64,000 bases of DNA from Burkholderia cepacia (GTDB lineage Bacteria; Pseudomonadota; Gammaproteobacteria; Burkholderiales; Burkholderiaceae), in NCBI RefSeq assembly GCF_029962485.1, contig NZ_CP073638.1, positions 2,294,001 to 2,358,000 on the forward strand, written 5' to 3'. Every line of letters begins with the position of its first letter. Within the stretch, counting starts at the first letter, position 1. Below, in pieces: positions 1 to 8,227 of this stretch. A program made the translations under genes and the position numbers. The notes beneath the pieces were generated by a model that saw nothing but the letters and a program-made list of their open reading frames with translations, did not search any database and was not told where the DNA came from.

Positions 1-1
1 C

Positions 2-1315
2 AGGCTACGCGACGCCGGCAATTCGGTATTCGTGGTCGAACATGACCTCGACCTGATGCGCCGCGCGCAATGGCTCGTGGACGTCGGACCGGAGGCCGGA
101 GAACGGGGCGGCAGAGTGCTCTATAGCGGGGCGCCGGACGGCCTGCGCGCGATCGGTGAATCACGCACCGCGCGCTATCTGTTCGACGAGATTCCTGCTG
201 CGCCGAGTCACGAGCGCGAACCCGCCGGATGGCTCGAGATGCGGGGAATTCATCGCCACAACCTGCATGGCGTGGACGCACGCATTCCTTTGGGCGTTTT
301 GACGGCGGTCACGGGTATCTCGGGCTCCGGCAAATCCAGCCTGGTCGCCCAGGCGCTACCCGAGCTGGTGCTCCTGCATCTCGGTCACGAACCCGAAGAC
401 GACGCGGACGAAAGCACCAGCGAAGGTCCGGCCGTGATCGACGCCACCGCCGGCCACCTGACGGGGGATCTGGACGCGGTTCAACGCCTGGTTCAGGTAG
501 ACCAAAAACCGATCGGGCGCACGCCGCGCTCGAACCTGGCGACCTATACGGGGCTGTTCGACCACGTGCGCAAGCTTTTCTCCGCCACGCCCGATGCGCG
601 CCGCCGCCGTTTCGACGCCGGCCGGTTTTCCTTCAACGTGCCCAAGGGACGCTGCGAAACCTGCGAAGGCGAAGGATTCGTCAGCGTGGAACTGCTGTTC
701 ATGCCCAGCGTGTACGCACCTTGCCCGACATGCCACGGCGCACGATACAACGAGGCGACACTCAAGGTGCTCTGGAACGGCCGCAACATTGCCGAGGTGC
801 TGCAGATGACCGTGGACGAGGCGCGGGACTTCTTCGCCGACGAAGACGCGGTGGCCCGCCCGCTGCAACTGTTGCGGGAGATCGGGCTCGGTTATCTGCG
901 CCTGGGGCAGCCGGCGACCGAACTCTCCGGAGGCGAAGCGCAGCGCATCAAACTCGCGACGGAATTGCAGCGCAGCCAGCGCGGACGCAATCTCTATGTG
1001 CTCGACGAGCCGACGACGGGACTCCATGCGTCCGACGCCGATCGACTGCTGGTGCAACTGCAACGCCTCGTCGATGCCGGCAACTCGGTCGTGATCGTCG
1101 AACACGATATGCGTGCGGTCGCACAGGCCGATTGGGTCATCGATGTCGGCCCGGGTGCGGGTGACGAAGGCGGGCGCGTCGTCGTAGCGGGAACGCCTCG
1201 GCAAGTCGCTCAAGCGCCAGGCAGTCGCACGGCGCGTTTTCTTGCCGAGGAACTGGCGCGAGCCGGCTCGGGCCTGACCGAACATCGCCGCAAGCAGCGA
1301 CGCACGCAGGCTTGA
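2..1315 (+). CDS. UvrA-family excinuclease ATPase, C-terminal part (5' end outside window)
   Basis: This is the last ~437 residues of a UvrA-type ABC ATPase; the frame is already open at base 2, so the real start lies upstream. The first residues carry the end of ABC domain I (VVEHDLDLMRRAQW, then DVGPEAGERGG). Domain II follows: Walker A GISGSGKSS near 310-340, a CETCEGEG...CPTCHG zinc finger near 650-740, signature LSGGEAQR near 925-950, Walker B LDEPTTGLH near 1000-1025, and a VIVEHDMRAV switch. UvrA recognises DNA damage in nucleotide excision repair. The compact layout could equally fit a UvrA2/DrrC-like paralogue rather than the housekeeping protein; the missing N-terminus would decide. 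No gene symbol is assigned for that reason. Confidence 0.9.
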   Translation, partial: RLRDAGNSVFVVEHDLDLMRRAQWLVDVGPEAGERGGRVLYSGAPDGLRAIGESRTARYLFDEIPAAPSHEREPAGWLEMRGIHRHNLHGVDARIPLGVLTAVTGISGSGKSSLVAQALPELVLLHLGHEPEDDADESTSEGPAVIDATAGHLTGDLDAVQRLVQVDQKPIGRTPRSNLATYTGLFDHVRKLFSATPDARRRRFDAGRFSFNVPKGRCETCEGEGFVSVELLFMPSVYAPCPTCHGARYNEATLKVLWNGRNIAEVLQMTVDEARDFFADEDAVARPLQLLREIGLGYLRLGQPATELSGGEAQRIKLATELQRSQRGRNLYVLDEPTTGLHASDADRLLVQLQRLVDAGNSVVIVEHDMRAVAQADWVIDVGPGAGDEGGRVVVAGTPRQVAQAPGSRTARFLAEELARAGSGLTEHRRKQRRTQA

Positions 1316-1354
1316 CCGACGATACTCACATGAAAGCGCCACTGCGAGAACGGC

Positions 1355-1795
1355 ATGGCAACTTCGACGATTGGATTCACGAACAAGTCGGCCGAAAAAT
1401 TCTTCAAGCTTTTGCGTGACGCAGAGGTCAAGACGCTATTGGATGTGCGACTCAACAACGTCTCTCAATTGTCGGGATTCGCCAAAAAGGCCGACCTGAA
1501 GTACTTTCTTTCACAGCTCATCGCGGCAGAGTTCGTCGAACTCCGAGACTTGGCTCCGGAAAAAGATATGCTCAGGCAATATCAAAGAAAGGAGATTGGC
1601 TGGGAAAGTTATGCCACGAAATATATCGAATGCCTGGCGAAACGCCAGGTGAAAAACAATCTCGACATCGCGCTATTCGATCGCGGATGTTTATTGTGCA
1701 GCGAAGGCAGACTCCACCACTGTCACCGAAGACTGGCGGTAGAGTATTTGAATGCTCGCTGGAACAACAGGCTGAATGTCACGCATCTCTATTGA
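1355..1795 (+). CDS. DUF488 family protein
   Basis: A 146-residue protein matching the DUF488 family: an N-terminal TIGFTNKSAEKF segment, LLDVRLNNVSQ (the conserved D-x-R motif of the family), and a C-terminal CLLCSEGRLHHCHRRL block with the Cys-x2-Cys-x-E and HCHR signature. The biochemical function of the family is not established. The ATG lies 39 bases after the uvrA-like stop, so the two may be co-transcribed, but no strong ribosome site is visible. Codon use is less GC-biased than in the neighbouring genes (AAA, AAT, TTG are frequent), which hints at later acquisition. Family assignment is fairly secure; role unknown. Confidence 0.85.
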   Translation: MATSTIGFTNKSAEKFFKLLRDAEVKTLLDVRLNNVSQLSGFAKKADLKYFLSQLIAAEFVELRDLAPEKDMLRQYQRKEIGWESYATKYIECLAKRQVKNNLDIALFDRGCLLCSEGRLHHCHRRLAVEYLNARWNNRLNVTHLY

Positions 1796-1857
1796 GCGCG
1801 ATGGTCATCGACCGGCCTCGTATCGTCAACCCGGTTCGGCCCGCACCGGACTGCGCG

Positions 1858-1889
1858 CCTGGCCTGAAGACGCGTGTCTTCAGGCCAGG
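1858..1889. terminator. Long perfect hairpin between convergent genes
   Basis: CCTGGCCTGAAGAC and its exact reverse complement flank a GCGT loop, giving a 14-bp perfect stem. It sits between the convergent DUF488 and VOC genes. There is no T-tract on either side, so it is at best an atypical bidirectional terminator or transcript-end stabiliser. Confidence 0.55.
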
Positions 1890-1952
1890 CCGTGACACGA
1901 CAACAACCCGTTCAGCCGAATCCGCATGCCACGACAACCGGGTACCTCGGAT

Positions 1953-2339
1953 TTACGCCGGCGTGAAGCTGTAAACAGCCAGCTTGTTGCCGTCGGGATC
2001 GCGCGTATAGGCGGCAAAGGCATGCGGAGCCCAGCCACGCGGGCCCACTGCGCCTTCATCGGGGCGGCCCAGGGACAGAGCGGCATCGTGGAATGCCTGG
2101 ACGGCCGAACGAGTCGAAGCTTCAAAGCTCACCGTTACGCCGTTGCCGATGGTGGCGGGTTGCCCGTTGGCAGGCTTCAGAACGAAGAACGAAGGCTTGC
2201 CGGCACCCCAGATCGAACCAGCGTCATCGGGCAGGTCTGCAATGCGGGACCAGCCGAGCGTTGCGAGGACCTTGTCATAAAAGGCACGTGCTTCCGGCAG
2301 GTCGTTGGTACCAACCGTAACGTGGGTGAATGTGGTCAT
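1953..2339 (-). CDS. VOC superfamily protein (glyoxalase/bleomycin-resistance fold)
   Basis: A 128-residue single-module VOC protein. The start MTTFTHVTVGTNDLPEARAFYDKVLATLGW is the typical first beta-alpha-beta unit with its metal-ligand histidine region, and the C-terminal YTRDPDGNKLAVYSF strand is the usual second metal-binding strand (D-P-D-G-N-x-L). Members include metal-dependent isomerases, dioxygenases and drug-binding proteins, so the substrate cannot be read from sequence. It is transcribed toward the DUF488 gene and divergently from the GlxA-type regulator at 2582, which could be its regulator; this is inference from position only. Confidence 0.85.
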   Translation of the reverse strand: MTTFTHVTVGTNDLPEARAFYDKVLATLGWSRIADLPDDAGSIWGAGKPSFFVLKPANGQPATIGNGVTVSFEASTRSAVQAFHDAALSLGRPDEGAVGPRGWAPHAFAAYTRDPDGNKLAVYSFTPA

Positions 2340-2581
2340 AATGCGATTCCTCAGCGAAAGTGAAAAAACAGACGATCCTGCCGATCTGGGTCATGCGCTC
2401 ATGGGTCACGGAATCTGCGCCCGAAATTCCAATTCACATGCTTGTTGAATTAATGGCAATCAAGTGCGCCTGCAAATGCGCTTGCGTTGCACCAATTCAC
2501 ATCCAGCAAGATCAATTCTATTGAGACGCTTCGGATGATTCTGGCCAAGATCCAACCTTCAAATCACATGGAGTCTGAATA

Positions 2582-3646
2582 ATGTTTCCCTTTGGGCATG
2601 ACGAGCAGGCGAAGGTCCAATTTCCATCCGTGGATTCGCACAGGTCTGCTGGTCCGGCGTCGACCCATCCGGTGCATCTCGTGGTCTACCCGGGATTCAA
2701 GTTGATGGAGGCCGTGGGCCCGGTAAGCGTCTTTAGCTACGCGAACCGGCATCTCGCCGCTCAGGGGGATACGAGGCGGTACGCAATCAACCTGGTGGCC
2801 CCGACGCCGGGCGCCATTTCTTCAGACACGCTGATCTCGCTCGACGTGAGCGCAGGCTTACCCGAGGGCGAAGCACTTTCCACGGTACTGATTGCAGGCG
2901 CGCTCGACATCGAGTCGGCGATCGCTCGCGAAACCGCCCTTGTGGACTGGGTCCGCAGACGATCGATCGCCGCCAAGCGCTTCGCAGCGCTTTGCTCCGG
3001 AAGCTTCTTTCTTGCCACTGCCGGTGTGTTGAGTGGCCGACGTGCCGCGACTCACTGGAGCGTTGCCACACTGCTGCAGCAGCGGTTTCCGTCAGTCGAA
3101 GTCGACGCTGACGCGATCTTCATTCAGGAAGACAACATCTGGACGTCCGCTGGCGTCACGGCAGCGATCGACCTTACGCTGGCTTTTGTCGAACAAGATT
3201 TCGGACGCAACCTCGCGCTGGCGGTCGCCCGTGATTTGGTCATCTACCTGAAGCGCCCCGGCGGCCAGTCGCAGTTCAGCGACGTGTTGAACAGCCAGAT
3301 GACCGCGGCGCCGGAGATCCGGGACGTTCAAACCTGGGTCAGTTCGAATCTGAGCAAACCGTTGCAGCTTGAAGACATGGCCGAGAAGGCCGGGATGAGC
3401 GTTCGCAACTTCACTCGCCTGTTCAAGGAGGAGGTTGGCATGCCGCCGACCCACTACCTCGTTCGAGCACGTTGCGAGCGTGCGGCAACCCTGTTGCTGG
3501 ACAGTGACCTGCCGCTGAAAACGATCGCTTCCCGCGTAGGGTTTCCAACAGAGGAGCAAATGCGCAAGGTATTCGTCCGGCATTTTTCTCTGACACCACG
3601 CGCTTATCGAGCGCGCTTTTCTACTACCAGCCTGAAAACTTCGTGA
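2582..3646 (+). CDS. GlxA-type transcriptional regulator (DJ-1/PfpI domain plus AraC HTH)
   Basis: A 354-residue regulator. Residues ~35-200 form a DJ-1/PfpI-like domain (HLVVYPGFKLMEAVGPVSVF; nucleophile-elbow-like FAALCSGSFFLATAG; RRAATHWSV), and residues ~240-340 form a double helix-turn-helix of the AraC/XylS class (LQLEDMAEKAGMSVRNFTRLFKEEVG, then LPLKTIASRVGF and LTPRAYRARF). GlxA-type proteins are cytoplasmic DNA-binding activators of catabolic genes, and the amidase-like domain is usually a sensor. The ATG has GGAG about 10 bases upstream. It is divergent from the VOC gene with a ~240-bp AT-richer gap, which probably carries the promoters. The target is unknown. Confidence 0.9.
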   Translation: MFPFGHDEQAKVQFPSVDSHRSAGPASTHPVHLVVYPGFKLMEAVGPVSVFSYANRHLAAQGDTRRYAINLVAPTPGAISSDTLISLDVSAGLPEGEALSTVLIAGALDIESAIARETALVDWVRRRSIAAKRFAALCSGSFFLATAGVLSGRRAATHWSVATLLQQRFPSVEVDADAIFIQEDNIWTSAGVTAAIDLTLAFVEQDFGRNLALAVARDLVIYLKRPGGQSQFSDVLNSQMTAAPEIRDVQTWVSSNLSKPLQLEDMAEKAGMSVRNFTRLFKEEVGMPPTHYLVRARCERAATLLLDSDLPLKTIASRVGFPTEEQMRKVFVRHFSLTPRAYRARFSTTSLKTS

Positions 3647-3754
3647 AGTCGAAGCCAACCGTAATGACGATGCCGAACGAGAGCGGGATGATCTTGCACG
3701 GTGCTGCGTCAATCCGGCAAAAGAAAGCGCACAGTTCTTTCTCTTTTGTGACCG

Positions 3755-3952
3755 TCAACTTATTGCGTCGCACCGGTGACAACACAAGAGCGAACGCGAG
3801 CACGACATCATCGCCTGCGCACCACGCGCAGCGACGATCAACCCGACCTGGCTCAAATTGAAGTCCCGCTCGACCATCAGTTCCGTCAGTGCAGCGATAG
3901 GCAGCACGACCGACGGATGGAACAAATGCGCTTTGATCAGGGCTTTCATCAT
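3755..3952 (-). pseudogene. Possible remnant of an MFS transporter N-terminus
   Basis: A short open frame reads like the first helix and loop of a major-facilitator protein: VVLPIAALTELMVERDFNLSQVG followed by LIVAARGAQAM. It then breaks where the usual E-x-P-T-G-G-x-A-D-x-x-G-R motif should follow, and runs into unrelated residues and a stop after 65 codons. No continuation was found in neighbouring frames. It lies in an 859-base stretch (3647-4505) with no convincing intact gene. Resemblance is by eye only, so this is tentative. Confidence 0.3.
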
Positions 3953-4430
3953 CGACTTCATCGTGAAAAGGCAATTACCGTGACGGCCACACATGTGCGT
4001 TGCCGGCTGATGGACTCAACGGCATGGATGGTGAAAGCGATTCTAGCGAGCGGGGGCGGACGATTTGGGACAGGATTGCCGACAGAAATCGAGTCGGCGA
4101 GGCACGACGGATTTCTCGAGCATGTCTGACATGCCTTCACCCGGCGTCGCTAGATCGACTCGATCCGGTTGCGACTGATGCGCTCCCGGAAAAACCAGAC
4201 CTCAATCCTCTGCAGAAATCCATTCGCGGCGCGCCTCCGACAGAAGGGGGAGAAAAGAAGAAGCTGCAGGTTCGGAACGGCCGCCTCATCGAGAATGGCG
4301 GCGGCATGGCCCACGCCCCGGGTAATAAGACAACATATCGAAGCTGTGGACATCTTCTCCGAGAACCAACAAACATCGAGCCAGCCAAGCCCAACTCCCC
4401 CTCCCTCCGTACCGGCATTCGTCAAACCAA
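3953..4430. other. Gene-free stretch upstream of lysE-like gene
   Basis: I see no supported coding sequence here. Short frames on the minus strand (for example 4137-4425) have no recognisable family, biased codon use or ribosome site. Base composition is lower in GC than the flanking genes. Together with the transporter remnant it looks like decayed or acquired DNA. Confidence 0.5.
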
Positions 4431-4449
4431 CTGTACCGGTACTGTACAG
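4431..4449. promoter_or_regulatory. Operator-like repeat upstream of the LysE-family gene
   Basis: CTGTACCGGTACTGTACAG contains CTGTAC twice as a direct repeat (11-base period), an inverted CTGTAC/GTACAG pair and a central TACCGGTA palindrome. It lies 57 bases before the LysE-family start. Combined direct and inverted hexamers upstream of lysE genes would suit a MocR/GntR regulator, but no such gene is in the window. Confidence 0.5.
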
Positions 4450-4505
4450 AAAACCGTCGCTAAACTGACCTCCATCCCAGTCCAGAACAGAATGGAGAAT
4501 CCGCG

Positions 4506-5123
4506 ATGGAATTCCTCACCCTCAGCGCATTGCCCGCCGGCATGCTGTTCGCGCTCGTCACGTCGATCACGCCCGGCCCGAACAACACGATGCTGCTCGC
4601 ATCCGGCGTCAACTTCGGTTTCCGCCGCACGATGCCGCACCTGTTCGGCATCAGCATCGGCGTCGCGATCCTGATGCTGTGCGTCGGCTTCGGCCTCGGC
4701 GAAGCGTTCAAGCGCCTGCCGCTGCTGTACACGATCCTCGAAGCCGCCAGCGTCGCGTACCTGCTGTACCTCGCGTGGCGCATCGGCACGTCGGGCGAAG
4801 TGAAGGCGCACGGCGCCAAGCCGCGGCCAATGACGTTCGTCGAAGCCGCCGCGTTCCAGTGGGTCAACCCGAAAGCCTGGATGATGGTGCTGACCGCCGC
4901 GACGACGGTCCGCCTGTCCGCCGACTACGGGATGAATGCCGCGTGGATGTCCGTCGTGTTCATCCTGATCGGCTTCCCGTGCATCTGCCTGTGGGCCGCG
5001 TTCGGCCTCGGCCTGCGCCGCTTCCTGTCGAATCCCCGCGCGCTGCGCATCTTCAACGTGACGATGGCCGTGCTGCTGATCCTGTCGCTGTATCCGCTCA
5101 TCGCGCACCTGCTGCCGCAGTAA
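4506..5123 (+). CDS. LysE/RhtB family amino-acid exporter
   Basis: A 205-residue inner-membrane protein with the LysE fold: a first helix containing the family motif SITPGPNNTMLLASG (residues ~20-35), about six hydrophobic segments, the conserved FQWVNPKAW in the middle, and a hydrophobic C-terminal helix. These proteins export amino acids such as lysine, homoserine, threonine or cysteine-pathway metabolites by proton antiport; the substrate cannot be read here. Start: ATG, with GGAG 12 bases upstream. The repeat at 4431-4449 is its likely control site. A second LysE-type gene is at 19979; that one pairs with an ArgP-type regulator and this one does not. Confidence 0.92.
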   Translation: MEFLTLSALPAGMLFALVTSITPGPNNTMLLASGVNFGFRRTMPHLFGISIGVAILMLCVGFGLGEAFKRLPLLYTILEAASVAYLLYLAWRIGTSGEVKAHGAKPRPMTFVEAAAFQWVNPKAWMMVLTAATTVRLSADYGMNAAWMSVVFILIGFPCICLWAAFGLGLRRFLSNPRALRIFNVTMAVLLILSLYPLIAHLLPQ

Positions 5124-5230
5124 GCGCTCACAGCGCGCCCGTTGAGATTCACGCGAGGCAGGCGTACCCTTTTGGTACGGGCGCGCGCAACCGCTTCGCC
5201 GGTTGCGCCGCTGCTGTCGGGAGAGTGCCG

Positions 5231-5479
5231 ATGAAGCCACTGCTGAGGGCGGGAGAACACATCGAGGGGATGCACTGGATCGCCGAGTATCATCCGCTCA
5301 CGCACGAGATTCGCGTGCTGCGCGAAGACATCCAGATTGGCATTTACTGCGCGCCGCCGACGATGTTCGGCGAAGAGGAAGACATGGGCGCCGCGAACCT
5401 CGCCGATCATCGCAGCCGGGAAGCCGCGCTGCGCGCGTATCTGCGCAACTTCGTCAAGGAACACGACGCGGAAGAATAG
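5231..5479 (+). CDS. Small conserved-looking protein of unknown function
   Basis: An 82-residue acidic, soluble protein (KPLLRAGEHIEGMHWIAEYH at the start, FVKEHDAEE at the end) without membrane segments or a recognised domain. The ATG at 5231 is preceded by GGGAGAG at 5219-5225, a good ribosome site, and codon use is strongly G/C-ending, so it is likely real. It lies 107 bases after the LysE-family gene on the same strand; the gap contains a small GTACC...GGTAC inverted repeat. Function not recognised. Confidence 0.7.
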   Translation: MKPLLRAGEHIEGMHWIAEYHPLTHEIRVLREDIQIGIYCAPPTMFGEEEDMGAANLADHRSREAALRAYLRNFVKEHDAEE

Positions 5480-5499
5480 CGGCCCGAACGGTGCCGCTC

Positions 5500-5527
5500 A
5501 AAAAGGGCCGGCGCAGCGCACCGGCCC
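5500..5527 (-). terminator. Intrinsic terminator of the pca operon
   Basis: Read on the minus strand, GGGCCGG and CCGGCCC form a 7-bp stem followed at once by TTTTT (AAAAA at 5500-5504 on the plus strand). It stands 9 bases past the pcaK stop, where the pcaIJBDCK transcript should end. Confidence 0.85.
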
Positions 5528-5536
5528 GCACGCCGC

Positions 5537-6895
5537 TCAATGCCCGAGCGACTCGATCTTGCCTGCCGGCTGCGCGACGCCATGCGGCCGCGCCATCTGC
5601 TTGATCAGCAACGCGATGCACGCGAGCACGCCCGCGACGGCGATCGTCGCAAACACACCCGCGAACGAAAAGTGCCGGCGCGTCAGTTCGGCGACGAGGA
5701 ACGACCCCGCGATCCCGCCGAAACGACCGACACCGAGCATCCACGCCACGCCCGTGCCACGCCCCTCGGTCGGATAGAACGCGGCGGCCAGCGCCGGCAT
5801 CGACGATTGCGCGGTGTTCATCAGCACGCCGGCCACGAACACAACCAGCACGAGCAGCCCGACGTTGCCGGCCGCCTGCCCGATCGCATACACGCTCACC
5901 GCCGTCAGCGCGTAGCACACGGCAATCACGCGGTTCGCGTTGAAACGGTCCATCAGCACGCCGCACAGCACGGCGCCCACGCCGCCGAGCGGGAACAGCG
6001 CCGAGATCAGCGTTGCGCTCTTCGGCGTCAGCCCCGCGTCCTTCAGCAGGATCGGCATCCAGTTGATCGACGCGTAGAAGATCACGAGACCCATGAAGTA
6101 CGCGAGCCACAACATCACCGAGCCGACGATGTACGAGCGCGACAGCACGACGCCGAGGCCCTTGCTGCCCGTCTGCGGCACGGCTTCGGTCATCGCGAAC
6201 GAGCCGGCGTTCAGCGCGTCGCGCGAGATGCGCGCAAGCGTTGCGCGGATCTTGTCGACCTGCTGGCCGCTCGCGACCATGAAGCGCACCGATTCCGGCA
6301 TCTTCAGCAGCAACAGCACGCCGAGCAGCAGCGGCGTCACGCCGCCGAGCATCAGCACGCTGCGCCAGCCGAAATGCGGAATCATCCACGCGGCGAGGAA
6401 ACCGCCGAACGCGGCGCCGAGCGGGAAGCCGCAGAACATCAGGTTGATCACGGTCGCACGGCGCTTGTCCGGGCAGAACTCGCCCATCATCGTGACCGCG
6501 TTCGGCATCGCCGCGCCGAGCCCGACGCCGGTGATGAAGCGCAGGATCGTCAGGTGCCCAATCGTATTCGAGAAAGCGGACATCAGGCACGCGACGCCGA
6601 ACAGGAACACCGAGCCGAGCAGCAGCGAGCGGCGCCCGAGCCGGTCGGACAACGGGCCCGACACGAGCGCGCCGCACGCGAGGCCGAACAGCGCGGCGCT
6701 CAGCACGGGCGCGAGATCGGGCTTGGTGAGGTTCCATTCGCCGAGCAGCGACGGCGCGATGAAGCCGATCGCGGCCGTATCGAAGCCGTCGAGCAGCACG
6801 ATCACGAAACACATGAGGAACACGAGCCATTGAAAGCCGCCGAACGGCTGCTCGTTGATGAAGGTCTGGACATCGACCACGGGTGCGCGATTCAT
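5537..6895 (-). CDS. pcaK: 4-hydroxybenzoate/protocatechuate transporter PcaK (MFS, AAHS family)
   Basis: A 452-residue MFS permease with twelve predicted helices. It has the aromatic acid:H+ symporter hallmarks: FVIVLLDGFDTAAIGFIAPSLL in helix 1 (the D-G-F-D/E motif), SDRLGRRSLLLGSV in loop 2-3, TGVGLGAAMPNAVTMMGEFCPDKRRA in helix 4, and DRFNANRVIA in loop 8-9. PcaK imports 4-hydroxybenzoate and protocatechuate and can act in chemotaxis. It is the last gene of the pca run and ends at the terminator 5500-5527. It is separated from pcaC by 149 bases with two hairpins, so its expression may be partly uncoupled. Gene assignment rests on family motifs and context. Confidence 0.93.
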   Translation of the reverse strand: MNRAPVVDVQTFINEQPFGGFQWLVFLMCFVIVLLDGFDTAAIGFIAPSLLGEWNLTKPDLAPVLSAALFGLACGALVSGPLSDRLGRRSLLLGSVFLFGVACLMSAFSNTIGHLTILRFITGVGLGAAMPNAVTMMGEFCPDKRRATVINLMFCGFPLGAAFGGFLAAWMIPHFGWRSVLMLGGVTPLLLGVLLLLKMPESVRFMVASGQQVDKIRATLARISRDALNAGSFAMTEAVPQTGSKGLGVVLSRSYIVGSVMLWLAYFMGLVIFYASINWMPILLKDAGLTPKSATLISALFPLGGVGAVLCGVLMDRFNANRVIAVCYALTAVSVYAIGQAAGNVGLLVLVVFVAGVLMNTAQSSMPALAAAFYPTEGRGTGVAWMLGVGRFGGIAGSFLVAELTRRHFSFAGVFATIAVAGVLACIALLIKQMARPHGVAQPAGKIESLGH

Positions 6896-6920
6896 CGCGA
6901 GTCTCCTGGATGGTTATGCA

Positions 6921-7020
6921 AGAAACGCGGCTTCAGGGCCGCGCTTTTTCCTTTCTTCGCGCACCGATTCACTGCCGGTGCGTTCTTTCATCGTCGACGG
7001 CCCGCCAACGTCAGCGGGCC
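6921..7020 (-). promoter_or_regulatory. Two hairpins in the pcaC-pcaK gap
   Basis: Stem 1 (CGCGGC/GCCGCG, 6926-6943) is followed on the minus strand by GTTTCTT and on the plus strand by CTTTTTCC. Stem 2 (GGCCCGC/GCGGGCC, 6999-7020) has no T-run. They may attenuate read-through from pcaC into pcaK or stop antisense transcription. Function is inference. Confidence 0.4.
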
Positions 7021-7044
7021 GCGCGATCGGATCACGCCCGGTGC

Positions 7045-7431
7045 TTAACCGGCCGCATCCTGTTCCTTGAAAATCTTGTCGGCGAGATGGAACGCGGAAT
7101 TCGCGGCCGGCACGCCGCAGTAGATCGCGGTCTGCAGCAGCACTTCCTTGATCTCGTCGCGCGTCACGCCGTTGTTGCGCGCGGCGCGCAGGTGCAGCGC
7201 CAGTTCCTCGCCGCGGTTCAGCGCGACCATCATCGCGATGGTCAGCAGGCTGCGCGTATGGCGCGGCAGGCCGTCGCGCGTCCAGATCTCGCCCCATGCA
7301 TAGCGCGTGATCAGGTTCTGGAATTCATCGGTCACCTCGGTGCGGTTCTCGATCGAACGGTCGACGTGCGCGTCGCCGAGCACCGCGCGACGCACCTTCA
7401 TCCCTGCTTCGTAACGTTCCTGGTCGTCCAT
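7045..7431 (-). CDS. pcaC: 4-carboxymuconolactone decarboxylase PcaC
   Basis: A 128-residue protein of the carboxymuconolactone decarboxylase family: ERYEAGMKVRRAVLGDAHVDRS at the start (the PcaC-specific N-terminus with V-L-G-x-x-H-V-D-R), LPRHTRSLLTIAMMVALNR, and the C-terminal EIKEVLLQTAIYCGVPAANSAFHLA. It converts 4-carboxymuconolactone to 3-oxoadipate enol-lactone in the protocatechuate branch of the beta-ketoadipate pathway. It is a separate gene here, 10 bases downstream of pcaD, unlike the PcaL fusions of some bacteria. Length is normal for the family. Confidence 0.96.
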   Translation of the reverse strand: MDDQERYEAGMKVRRAVLGDAHVDRSIENRTEVTDEFQNLITRYAWGEIWTRDGLPRHTRSLLTIAMMVALNRGEELALHLRAARNNGVTRDEIKEVLLQTAIYCGVPAANSAFHLADKIFKEQDAAG

Positions 7432-7441
7432 CGCCTTTGCC

Positions 7442-8227
7442 TCATGCGTTCAGGAAATCGAGCAGCGCACGGTTGAAGCCGTCGGTGCACTCGATGTTCG
7501 AAATGTGCGCGGCGTCGAATTCGACGTGCAGCGCACCGGGAATCGCGGCGGCAAGCGCGCGGCCCTGGTCAGGCGGCGTCGACATGTCCTTCGCACCGGT
7601 CACGACGAGCACCGGCAGCGTGATGCCCTTCACTTCCTCGCGCAGGTCGGCCGCGTTCAGCGCGTCGCAGTTCGCCGCGTAGCCGTCCTTGTCGGTATGC
7701 ACGAACGTGTCGCGGATCGCGTCGAACAGGCGCGGCTCGCGTTCGACGAATGCGTCGGTGAACCAGCGCGGCAGCACGGCGTCGGCCAGCGCGGCCATCC
7801 CTTCAGCGCGCGCCTTCTGCGCACGCGGCGCCCACACTTCCGGCGAGCCGATCTTCGCGGCGGTATTCGACAGCACCGCGCGCACGATGCGCGACGGATA
7901 GCGCGCGGCGAGCGCGGCGCCCGTCAGCCCGCCCATCGAGATCCCGCAGAAATGCGCGCAGTCGATGCCGACGTGGTCGAGCAGGCCGATCACGTCGCCG
8001 GCGAGCTGCTCGACCGTGTACGAACCGGCCGGCGCGTCGGAATGGCCGTGGCCGCGCGTGTCGTAGCGCAGGATGTTGAAGTGCTGCGTGAGCGGACGGA
8101 TCTGCGGCGCCCACATCTGCAGGTCGGCGCCGAGCGAGTTCGAGAAAACGAGCCACGGCGCGTCGGCGCGCGCGGCACGGTCGATCCGGTAATGCAGTTT
8201 CACGCCGTTGACAGTGGCGAAAGGCAT
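7442..8227 (-). CDS. pcaD: 3-oxoadipate enol-lactonase PcaD
   Basis: A 261-residue alpha/beta hydrolase. It begins MPFATVNGVKLHYRID, has the oxyanion region FSNSLGADLQMW (the PcaD variant of H-G), DTRGHGHSDAP, nucleophile elbow GISMGGLTG, acid region VVTGAKDMSTPP and catalytic His in DAAHISNIE. It hydrolyses 3-oxoadipate enol-lactone to 3-oxoadipate in the cytoplasm. The start ATG at 8227 shares its A with the TGA of pcaB (TGATG), indicating translational coupling. The frame stays open further upstream, but that part is the shadow of pcaB. Confidence 0.96.
   Translation of the reverse strand: MPFATVNGVKLHYRIDRAARADAPWLVFSNSLGADLQMWAPQIRPLTQHFNILRYDTRGHGHSDAPAGSYTVEQLAGDVIGLLDHVGIDCAHFCGISMGGLTGAALAARYPSRIVRAVLSNTAAKIGSPEVWAPRAQKARAEGMAALADAVLPRWFTDAFVEREPRLFDAIRDTFVHTDKDGYAANCDALNAADLREEVKGITLPVLVVTGAKDMSTPPDQGRALAAAIPGALHVEFDAAHISNIECTDGFNRALLDFLNA

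Noticed and set aside
4431..4449. CTGTACCGGTACTGTACAG as an SOS box
   Set aside because: Its CTGT and ACAG are 11 bases apart instead of 8.
6726..6742. GGTGAGGTTCCATTCGC as a further iteron
   Set aside because: It lies inside pcaK coding sequence and lacks the CGGG half, so it does not fit the motif.
5540..7048. Long plus-strand frame opposite pcaK
   Set aside because: It is rich in Arg, His and Glu without family similarity and lies wholly opposite a well-identified transporter gene.
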